From: an uncultured Eubacteriales bacterium
GTDB lineage: Bacteria; Bacillota; Clostridia; Christensenellales; Christensenellaceae
Direction: 5' to 3'
NCBI GenBank assembly: GCA_902782475.1
Contig: CACZNR010000191.1
Coordinates: 1 to 6,351, forward strand
DNA length: 6,351 nt
Positions 1-5,400 of this stretch are shown here, one piece after another. Each line of letters begins with the position of its first letter. Positions within the stretch are counted from its first letter, which is position 1. Both the position numbers and the translations under genes were made by a program. A model generated the notes under the pieces. The model had not been told where the DNA came from and did no database searches. It saw only the letters and a program-made list of their open reading frames with translations.

Positions 1-2065
1 GATGAAGGAGAAGACAAAGCTGCTTCGTGATGAGATGTCAGTAAAAATGCAGCAGTATCAGAACTATGCTGAAATGGCAAGGATAGATGAAGAGGAAAAG
101 GAGGCTTTCAGCGGGTGCTTCAGTACCATACACAGATACGCTGAAGCAGCGGATATGCTGGAAGGCCATGACAGCAGACTGCTGGAACATATGTCTGTCC
201 TTGAAAAAGATTCACTTTCCCTTGAGAAGGAAGAGGCTCAGGTCATCAACGAGCTTTCGGACATAAGGAACAGCAACAGGCTCCTTGAGGATATGGACCT
301 GGCAGAGAAGAAAAAGACTGAGCTGAAGGCCAGACAGCAGGAGATGGATGAGCTCAGAAAACACATATCGATGCTATCGTCCTGCAAGGAGATAAAGCCG
401 GAAGCTGACAGAGTTGAAGAGATGGAAAAGTCTTTAGCTTCCAGGATGAAAGCGATGAAACAGTACGAAAAAGCCCTGGCAGAGACCCTTGATAAGGGAA
501 AGGAACTGGAAGCAAAGCTCAAAGAGAATCAGGAAAAGCTCGGGACTGTTCCTGAAAGAAGGGAACGTCTGACAAAGATAGAACAAGCTATACCTCTGCT
601 GGAAGAAGGAGGCAAGGTCCTCGAGTCTCTGGAAAGGGGAAAAAGTGAAATAGGAGGGCTCCTTGCCGAAAAGGAGAGCAGAGAAAACAGATATTCTGAG
701 CTTTATCACAGGTTCATACTTTCCCAGGCAGGCATCATGGCTACAGATCTAGAGGAAGGAAAGCCGTGTCCTGTGTGCGGTTCGCTGCATCATCCGAAAC
801 CCGCTGGACGTGCTGATGACCAGCCTAAGGAAGCTGATGTAAGAAAAGCGGAAAAAGAAAAGGATACAGCCACAAAGGCAGTAAATGACAAACTGGCTGA
901 GATCAACAATGACGAGAAGAATATGGGTGCGGTAAAGGAAAAGCTCCTTTCACTGACAGGCACAGAAGTGGATCTTGAAAAAGCTCCTTCCTATGCAGAC
1001 AGATACAGAAAGCAGATGCAGGAGATAAAGGCATTTATCGAGGCTGCTGAGAACGACAACAAGGAGCTTGTCAGAACAGTGAGCGAGAACTCACAGACTG
1101 AAGCAGGCTACAGGTCCATGATATCAAAGGAAGCGGAGGAGATAGACAGACTCAGTACTGAACTGGATGCGGACCGCAGAAAAGTAGAAGAGATGCTTGC
1201 TTCTGCAGGCATCCCGGACATGGAGGCCTATAATGCCCTGGCTGATGGCCTTAAGCTTCTGGACAGGGAAAAAGAGGATCTCAGAAGGTATGAAACGGAA
1301 GTTGAGGTCAATGAAAGGAACCGTGAAGATCTTCTTGCCAAGACCAGAGGACTTAAGAGACAGTCGGATGAACTCTTAAGTTCAAGGCTTGATAAGATAA
1401 GGGATGACCGTAAGGACATACAGGCTGAGCTGATCCGTGCAGGGGACGATGTCCGTGTGAACATGGATGTCATATCACGCATACGGAAACTTGGTGAAGG
1501 AACATTGAAACTGATGGAGGAGATAAGTGAGTATGAGGATCTTCAGGATACCCTCAACGGAAATCTCACAGGGCGTCAGAAGATAAGCTTCAAGGCTTAT
1601 GTGCTTGGGTTCTATTTCAGCAGGGTCATTGCAGCTGCAAACGTGAGACTTGAACGGATGAGCAGGGGCAGGTATACCCTGAGAAAAAGGACGGAGACTC
1701 AGCTGATTACACGAAGCGGTCTGGATCTTGAGGTATTTGATGCGGATACAGGCAAGACAAGGGATGTAAAGACACTTTCAGGAGGTGAATCATTCCTGGC
1801 ATCTTTAAGCCTTGCACTGGGATTCTCCGATACTGTTCAGAGCAGGAGCGGAGGCGTTAGACTGGATACCCTCTTCATAGATGAGGGATTCGGGACGCTG
1901 GATGAGGAATCCCTTGGGAATGCCATCGATATCCTTTCTGAACTTGCTGATGACAATATACTTGTGGGCATAATATCGCACGTGACACGGTTGAAGGAGA
2001 TCATAGACCGGAAGATCATAGTAGAGAGGCAGAACAGGGGAAGCCATATCTCTGTGGAAGCCTGA
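1..2065 (+). CDS. sbcC: Exonuclease SbcCD subunit C (SbcC/Rad50-like ATPase), 5'-truncated by the window edge
   Basis: SMC-like ATPase of the SbcCD complex, which with the SbcD nuclease cleaves DNA hairpins and processes double-strand breaks in the cytoplasm. Seen, counting from the ATG at 2: charged, Glu/Lys-rich coiled coil at about residues 1-240; a zinc-hook motif CPVCG at 256-260, followed by the family-typical SLHHP; a second coiled-coil arm at about 275-520; then the C-terminal ATPase lobe, with ABC signature LSGGE at 592-596, Walker B LFIDEG at 624-629, D-loop GTLDEE at 631-636 and switch His660. The N-terminal lobe (Walker A, Q-loop) is absent. In full-length SbcC proteins (about 1000 aa) the hook lies near the middle, so roughly 250-350 residues lie upstream of the window, and the ATG at 2 is an internal Met. 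sbcD would be expected just upstream, but this cannot be seen. The gene is intact to its TGA, and no terminator follows it before the next promoter. Confidence 0.93.
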   Translation, partial: MKEKTKLLRDEMSVKMQQYQNYAEMARIDEEEKEAFSGCFSTIHRYAEAADMLEGHDSRLLEHMSVLEKDSLSLEKEEAQVINELSDIRNSNRLLEDMDLAEKKKTELKARQQEMDELRKHISMLSSCKEIKPEADRVEEMEKSLASRMKAMKQYEKALAETLDKGKELEAKLKENQEKLGTVPERRERLTKIEQAIPLLEEGGKVLESLERGKSEIGGLLAEKESRENRYSELYHRFILSQAGIMATDLEEGKPCPVCGSLHHPKPAGRADDQPKEADVRKAEKEKDTATKAVNDKLAEINNDEKNMGAVKEKLLSLTGTEVDLEKAPSYADRYRKQMQEIKAFIEAAENDNKELVRTVSENSQTEAGYRSMISKEAEEIDRLSTELDADRRKVEEMLASAGIPDMEAYNALADGLKLLDREKEDLRRYETEVEVNERNREDLLAKTRGLKRQSDELLSSRLDKIRDDRKDIQAELIRAGDDVRVNMDVISRIRKLGEGTLKLMEEISEYEDLQDTLNGNLTGRQKISFKAYVLGFYFSRVIAAANVRLERMSRGRYTLRKRTETQLITRSGLDLEVFDADTGKTRDVKTLSGGESFLASLSLALGFSDTVQSRSGGVRLDTLFIDEGFGTLDEESLGNAIDILSELADDNILVGIISHVTRLKEIIDRKIIVERQNRGSHISVEA

Positions 2066-2088
2066 TACGAACGATCGGAAAAATGTTG

Positions 2089-2118
2089 TTGACAACGATA
2101 AATCACAGGTGGTAATAT
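2089..2118 (+). promoter_or_regulatory. Probable sigma-A-type promoter of the T-box/trpXYZ transcript
   Basis: There is a perfect -35 hexamer TTGACA at 2089-2094. After an 18-bp spacer comes a -10-like TAATAT at 2113-2118 (four of six consensus bases). Transcription would start near 2125, about ten bases before the first paired strand of T-box stem I at 2134, which is the usual geometry. The -35 box lies in a short inverted repeat (GTTG 2085-2088 / CAAC 2093-2096). This is too small to call an operator. Confidence 0.6.
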
Positions 2119-2124
2119 TTGCTA

Positions 2125-2380
2125 AACCGTTGATTGAGAAGAGTAGTATCTGATCAGTATCGTGAAGAGAGCTGCTGGCTGGTGAGAAGCAGTGGTACGG
2201 CTGATATGAATGGACTCAAGAGGGCCTGTAAGAATTTTGGAAGCAGGACGTAAGTCATACGTTAACACATGACACATGTATGATGGTACATGAATGAGAG
2301 CGGATATATCATTATCCGAACATAGGTGGCACCGCAGGTATCTCCTGTCCTATTTACTGGGACAGGAGTTTTTTATTTTT
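2125..2380 (+). promoter_or_regulatory. T-box riboswitch leader, predicted tRNA-Trp specific
   Basis: T-box leaders sense uncharged tRNA and permit read-through when it binds. Stem I base: TTGAG 2134-2138 with CTCAA 2215-2219. Specifier loop: AGTA 2145-2148 opposite GAA 2208-2210, immediately followed by the specifier TGG (Trp) at 2211-2213. Upper stem: ATCAG 2153-2157 with CTGAT 2201-2205, then CGT 2161-2163 with ACG 2197-2199. Apex: AGAGA 2166-2170, and CTGCT/AGCAG (2172-2176/2188-2192) closing a family-like GGCTGGTGAGA loop. Further hairpins lie at 2225-2247, 2248-2262 (loop GTCA can pair with TGAC 2270-2273, a pseudoknot), 2275-2292 and 2301-2318. Antiterminator: ATAGG 2322-2326 / CCTAT 2349-2353 and GCAGG 2334-2338 / CCTGT 2344-2348, flanking the 7-nt bulge TGGCACC (2327-2333). 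C2330 would pair with discriminator G73, the base found in bacterial tRNA-Trp. Pairings were found by eye. Confidence 0.93.
2342..2380 (+). terminator. Intrinsic terminator of the T-box leader
   Basis: CTCCTGTCC (2342-2350) pairs perfectly over 9 bp with GGACAGGAG (2360-2368). The 9-nt loop is followed by TTTTTTATTTTT. Its 5' arm shares bases 2344-2350 with the 3' strand of the antiterminator (2344-2353), so the two folds exclude each other. This is the standard T-box switch controlling read-through into the downstream transporter genes. Confidence 0.93.
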
Positions 2381-2411
2381 AAAATATTTTGAATGAAGAA
2401 GGAGAATGATT

Positions 2412-3377
2412 ATGAAGAGAACAATCATCAAGGTCGTAGCAATGGTACTTATTATGAGCATGGTATTCACAGCATGTTCTAAAAAGGACGGGGACAAAGT
2501 ATTTAAGATCGGTGTTATCCAGTTTGGAAGTCATCCAAGCCTCGATAACTGCTATGAAGGTCTCGTAAAGGGACTTGAAGCTTCAGGATTGAAATATGAA
2601 CTGGATCTTCAGAATGGCAATTTTGAAACAGATACCTGTGATACCATAGCAAAGAACATGGTGGCAAAGGATTATGATCTCATAGTTGCCATAGCAACAC
2701 CGGCTGCAATGTCTGCATACGCAGCATCTGCAAATACCAATATACCTGTTGTATTCTGTGCCGTATCTGATCCGGTGGCAGCAGGTCTTGTGGATTCACT
2801 GGATAAGGTGGGCGGGAACTGCACAGGAACATCAGACGTTCTGGACCTGTCAGCACAGGTAGACCTCATACAGAAGCTTCAGCCTGAACTCAAGAGCATA
2901 GGAGTTCTATACACCACAAGCGAGGCAAACTCCATATCTCATCTGGAAAGACTCAAGGAGATCGGAAAAGAGAGAGGAATAGAGATTGTTGAGCAGGGAG
3001 TACAGACTGCAGCAGATATTCCTCAGGCAGCAGCAACTCTGGCACCGAAGGTAGACTGCATAAACAACTTCACTGACAACAACGTTGTAAACAACCTGAA
3101 TGTCGTGCTGGAAAAGGCAAATGAAGCAGGAATACCTGTATACGGATCAGAAGAGGAACAGGTCGTAAATGGCTGCATAGGGTCCATGGGACTTGATTAC
3201 ATAGCTCTTGGAGTTACCACAGGTGAGATGGTGGCAGAGATCCTTGGCGGAAAAAAGGCTTCCGACATACCTGTAGCTTCCATAACAGAAGCAAAGCCGT
3301 TCCTTAACAAGGAAGTAATGGATAAGTTTGAGATAACAGTTCCTGATGAATACAAGGATGCTGAATTTGTAGGATAA
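2412..3377 (+). CDS. trpX: ABC transporter substrate-binding lipoprotein, TrpX type (predicted tryptophan importer)
   Basis: Extracytoplasmic binding protein of the ABC_sub_bind (PF04392) type, delivering substrate to the permease and ATPase encoded next. The start is chosen at 2412: AGGAG at 2400-2404 is 7 nt upstream, whereas the in-frame ATG at 2406 would leave only 1 nt. From 2412 the protein has 321 residues. Its lipoprotein signal peptide has KR near the N-terminus, a hydrophobic stretch at residues 8-19 and a lipobox ending in TAC, with Cys22 as the lipidation site (Phe at -3 is atypical). The mature part begins with a KIGVIQFGSHPSLD strand and carries family-typical AVSDP (117-121), GGNCTGTSD and EANS (171-174) segments of the two-lobed periplasmic-binding fold. 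The ligand cannot be read from the protein alone; the upstream T-box with its UGG specifier is the reason for proposing tryptophan. Related binding proteins are often annotated only as unknown-substrate or amino-acid ABC components. Confidence 0.88.
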   Translation: MKRTIIKVVAMVLIMSMVFTACSKKDGDKVFKIGVIQFGSHPSLDNCYEGLVKGLEASGLKYELDLQNGNFETDTCDTIAKNMVAKDYDLIVAIATPAAMSAYAASANTNIPVVFCAVSDPVAAGLVDSLDKVGGNCTGTSDVLDLSAQVDLIQKLQPELKSIGVLYTTSEANSISHLERLKEIGKERGIEIVEQGVQTAADIPQAAATLAPKVDCINNFTDNNVVNNLNVVLEKANEAGIPVYGSEEEQVVNGCIGSMGLDYIALGVTTGEMVAEILGGKKASDIPVASITEAKPFLNKEVMDKFEITVPDEYKDAEFVG

Positions 3378-3401
3378 AAAGAAAAAAGGTCGTTTTAAAA
3401 G

Positions 3402-4325
3402 ATGAATGTGATACTGAATATCTTGAAAGTAACCCTCGAAGAAGGATTCATGTATGCGGTGATGGCTATAGGACTTTATATAACCTACAGCATACTGGAT
3501 TTTCCGGATCTTTCTGTGGACGGCACAATGCCGCTTGGGGCAATAACGACAGCGCTCTTGATAATCCATGGGGTAAATCCATGGATTGCGCTGGTTCTTA
3601 GCTTCCTGTTCGGAGCTATTGCAGGAATGGTAACAGGAGTACTGCATGTCAAGATGCATATAAGACCGCTGCTGTGCGGGATACTTGTGTATACTGCACT
3701 TCTGTCCATTAATCTGGTGCTTTTGTTTACTTTCAACAACAACATGAGCATCGCATCCTTCTTTAGGATGGATACGATATTCAATACGGGACTTGCAAGG
3801 CTCATTCCGGAAGACATAGGCGGATATTCTTTAAGGATAGTCATAATCGCATTCATAGTTGCACTCTGCTGTAAATTTGCACTGGATCTGTATCTGAAGA
3901 CCAAGTCAGGCATGCTTCTAAGGGCCACGGGCAATAACGAAAAATATGTTGTGATGCTTTCAAAGTCTCCTGGAGCAAGTAAGATAACAGGCCTTGCCAT
4001 TGGAAACGGCTTTGCTGCACTGGCTGGGTCAGTCATAGCTCAGTCAAAGGGGACTGCGGACCAGCAGATGGGCGTAGGCATGGTGGTCCTTGGCCTCGCA
4101 TCAGTAATAGTGGGGCTCAGCGTGTTTTCAAAAGTAACTAAAATGAAGGATACCACAAAAGTCATACTGGGCAGTGTACTGTATAAAGCGGTACTTAGCG
4201 TGGCTCTAGGACTCGGACTGCCGACAGAATATCTCAAACTGCTCATGGCAGTTCTCTTCGTGGTGGCACTGGTACTGAGCCACGGCAAGGAAGACAGGGG
4301 GGACAGATATGATGTTAAAGCTTGA
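3402..4325 (+). CDS. trpY: ABC transporter permease, TrpY type
   Basis: Inner-membrane channel subunit of the importer, resembling the branched-chain/ribose-type permease family (BPD_transp_2, PF02653). The 307 residues contain about eight or nine hydrophobic segments, roughly 15-32, 45-57, 61-83, 89-110, 143-163, 195-213, 223-242, 255-272 and 277-293. Between the fifth and sixth is a conserved cytoplasmic segment, LRATGNN (173-179) followed by SPGASK, in the position of the ATPase-contacting coupling loop of this family. The early LDFPDLSVDGT stretch (32-42) is also typical of permeases paired with PF04392 binding proteins. It starts 24 nt after trpX; the nearest Shine-Dalgarno-like AAGG (3386-3389) is 12 nt from the ATG, so initiation may be modest or may depend on translation of trpX. 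Its end overlaps trpZ by 17 nt. Substrate assignment is inferred from the T-box only. Confidence 0.88.
   Translation: MNVILNILKVTLEEGFMYAVMAIGLYITYSILDFPDLSVDGTMPLGAITTALLIIHGVNPWIALVLSFLFGAIAGMVTGVLHVKMHIRPLLCGILVYTALLSINLVLLFTFNNNMSIASFFRMDTIFNTGLARLIPEDIGGYSLRIVIIAFIVALCCKFALDLYLKTKSGMLLRATGNNEKYVVMLSKSPGASKITGLAIGNGFAALAGSVIAQSKGTADQQMGVGMVVLGLASVIVGLSVFSKVTKMKDTTKVILGSVLYKAVLSVALGLGLPTEYLKLLMAVLFVVALVLSHGKEDRGDRYDVKA
3563..3587 (+). repeat. Perfect 9-bp inverted repeat inside trpY
   Basis: AATCCATGG (3563-3571) and CCATGGATT (3579-3587) are perfect inverted copies separated by 7 nt, and can be extended by one T-G pair outward. They encode residues 54-62 of the permease (IIHGVNPWI). No T-run follows on either strand, so this is not a terminator. 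It may be a chance mRNA stem-loop. Confidence 0.4.
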
Positions 4326-5091
4326 GGGGATAAACAAGGCTTTCAATAAGGATACTGTGGATGAGACTGTGCTCTTTAGGGATTTTGATTTCAGCGTTGA
4401 AAAGGGTGAGTTCATATCCGTGGTAGGATCGAACGGAAGCGGAAAAACCACTATGCTTAATCTCATATGTGGTTCGGATACGGCAGATTCAGGGAAGATA
4501 ATCTTTGAAGACCACGACATAACAGCTCTTTCAGAACATAAGAGGGCTTCCTTCATAGGAAGGGTATTTCAGAATCCTACTGTGGGTACATGTTCCGGAC
4601 TTACCATACTTGAGAACATGGCACTGGCTGATAACAAGAACAGGCTCTTCGGATTATCCTTTGCAGTAAACAGGAAAAGAGAAGATCATTACAGGGAGCT
4701 TCTTGAACAGTGTGATATGGGCCTTGAAAACAGGCTAAATGTCAAGGTGGGATCCCTGTCAGGAGGACAGAGACAGGCTCTTGCCCTGGTTATCGCAAAC
4801 ATGACAAAGATAAAGCTCCTGATACTTGACGAACATACGGCAGCACTGGACCCGAAGTCGTCTGAGATAATGATGAAACTGACTGACAGGATAGTCAAGG
4901 GAAATGACATAACCACCATAATGGTGACGCATAACCTTAGGTATGCCGTTGAATATGGCAACAGACTCATAATGATGCACGAGGGAGAGATAATAAAGGA
5001 TCTGAAAGACGAAAAGAAAAAGCAGGTCGATGTAGACGACCTGCTGGACGAATTCTATTCCATCAGCATTGAAAACGGAAATGGCGTGTGA
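4309..5091 (+). CDS. trpZ: ABC transporter ATP-binding protein, TrpZ type
   Basis: Cytoplasmic ATPase that powers the importer. All nucleotide-binding elements are present in the 260 residues: Walker A GSNGSGKT (40-47), Q-loop Gln88 in FQNP, signature LSGGQ (150-154), Walker B LLILDE (170-175) with catalytic Glu175, D-loop AALD shortly after, and switch His208 in VTHN. The Walker B is followed by His rather than the more usual Pro (DEHTAALD). Length is normal for a single-domain ABC ATPase. A G-run (4297-4302) lies 6 nt before the ATG at 4309; a second in-frame ATG at 4312 (9 nt spacing) is an equally possible start. The gene overlaps trpY by 17 nt, indicating translational coupling. The stop codon TGA directly abuts the stop of the opposing gene. 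Codons 238-246 also form, on the other strand, the stem-loop of an intrinsic terminator. Confidence 0.9.
   Translation: MMLKLEGINKAFNKDTVDETVLFRDFDFSVEKGEFISVVGSNGSGKTTMLNLICGSDTADSGKIIFEDHDITALSEHKRASFIGRVFQNPTVGTCSGLTILENMALADNKNRLFGLSFAVNRKREDHYRELLEQCDMGLENRLNVKVGSLSGGQRQALALVIANMTKIKLLILDEHTAALDPKSSEIMMKLTDRIVKGNDITTIMVTHNLRYAVEYGNRLIMMHEGEIIKDLKDEKKKQVDVDDLLDEFYSISIENGNGV
5011..5045 (-). terminator. Minus-strand intrinsic terminator embedded in the end of trpZ
   Basis: Read on the minus strand, AGCAGGTCG (5045-5037) and CGACCTGCT (5029-5021) form a perfect 9-bp GC-rich stem with a 7-nt loop. TTTTCTTTTC (5020-5011) follows at once. This is a textbook rho-independent terminator 46 nt beyond the stop codon of the leftward MGMT-like gene, and the only good one for that operon. 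It lies wholly inside trpZ coding sequence, where the A-run encodes a Lys-rich segment. The plus strand has an A-tract before the stem and no T-tract after it, so it should not terminate trpXYZ. Confidence 0.78.
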
Positions 5092-5400
5092 TCAGCTGAC
5101 CACCATGAAGATCTCACTGAAACGGTATCTGTTCAGTTCTATATGATCATCGGTAACAGGGATTCCTTCACTTTCAAGAAGGGATCCCTGGTCTTTGTAT
5201 CCAGGAGCCAGTCGGCCGTTCCGGTCCACGACCCTGTGACAGGGTACGGAAGCATCGGTACAGCATGAAAGAGCATAGCCGACTATCCTTGACAGTCTTC
5301 TGTTACCCAGGGTAAGGGCAATGTCTCCATATGTTGCCACCTTCCCCTCTGGTATTTTTCTGACAGCGGAATAGATCCTCTTATAGAGATCACTTTTCAT
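5092..5400 (-). CDS. Stand-alone MGMT-family / alkyltransferase-like protein retaining the PCHR cysteine
   Basis: Small protein (102 aa) made only of the C-terminal DNA-binding domain of O6-alkylguanine-DNA alkyltransferases, so its likely role is recognising or repairing O6-alkylguanine. Seen: IPEGKVATYGDIA (16-28) with the base-flipping Tyr24, a helix-turn-helix region with candidate arginine-finger Arg38 (RLSRIVGYAL), active-site PCHRV at 53-57 (Cys54, His55), and LLESEG with Glu78 in the place of the active-site Glu. Full methyltransferases carry an extra N-terminal domain, missing here. Alkyltransferase-like (ATL) proteins of this size usually have Trp instead of Cys. The MGMT Asn near the end of the VG-A-L helix is not present; CC (46-47) stands there. 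It could be a minimal active methyltransferase or an ATL-type damage sensor. Its ATG overlaps the stop of the upstream dehydrogenase (ATGA) and no good Shine-Dalgarno is seen, so translation is probably coupled. Confidence 0.87.
   Translation of the reverse strand: MKSDLYKRIYSAVRKIPEGKVATYGDIALTLGNRRLSRIVGYALSCCTDASVPCHRVVDRNGRLAPGYKDQGSLLESEGIPVTDDHIELNRYRFSEIFMVVS
5157..5200 (+). terminator. Candidate plus-strand terminator/3'-end hairpin for trpXYZ, embedded in the MGMT-like gene
   Basis: CAGGGATTCCTTC (5157-5169) pairs with GAAGGGATCCCTG (5178-5190) over 13 bp around an 8-nt loop. In plus-strand RNA the only non-Watson-Crick pair is U5164-G5183. On the minus strand the same position becomes an A-C mismatch, so the fold favours the rightward transcript. 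GUCUUUGUAU follows, with six U in ten, weaker than a classic U-tract. It begins 65 nt after the trpZ stop. It may be an intrinsic terminator or an RNA 3'-end stabilising structure; chance within coding sequence cannot be excluded. Confidence 0.45.

Noticed and set aside
2..4. ATG at 2 as the real start of the first gene
   Set aside because: The product would lack the SbcC N-terminal ATPase lobe, and no ribosome-binding site can be seen. The frame is open to the left edge, so this is an internal Met of a truncated gene.
2071..2099. Inverted repeats ATCG/CGAT and GTTG/CAAC as a terminator for sbcC or an operator
   Set aside because: The stems are only 4 bp and discontinuous, with no T-run. The region is better explained by the -35 box.
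2172..2216. Several TGG triplets as a Trp leader peptide (ribosome-mediated attenuation)
   Set aside because: They do not form a run of Trp codons in one short translated frame, whereas the same bases fit conserved T-box stem I elements.
3147..3659. Leftward 170-codon open frame spanning the trpX-trpY junction
   Set aside because: It is antisense to two well-supported genes and shows no recognisable domain; its Cys/His/Tyr-rich composition is typical of a shadow frame.
3485..4036. Leftward 183-codon open frame opposite trpY
   Set aside because: It is a shadow of the permease on the opposite strand, with no family features and no separate promoter or ribosome-binding site of note.
5116..5137. 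ACTGAA/TTCAGT hairpin as the trpXYZ terminator
   Set aside because: The stem has only 6 bp and is AT-rich, with a 10-nt loop and no continuous T-tract. The 13-bp hairpin at 5157-5190 is much stronger.
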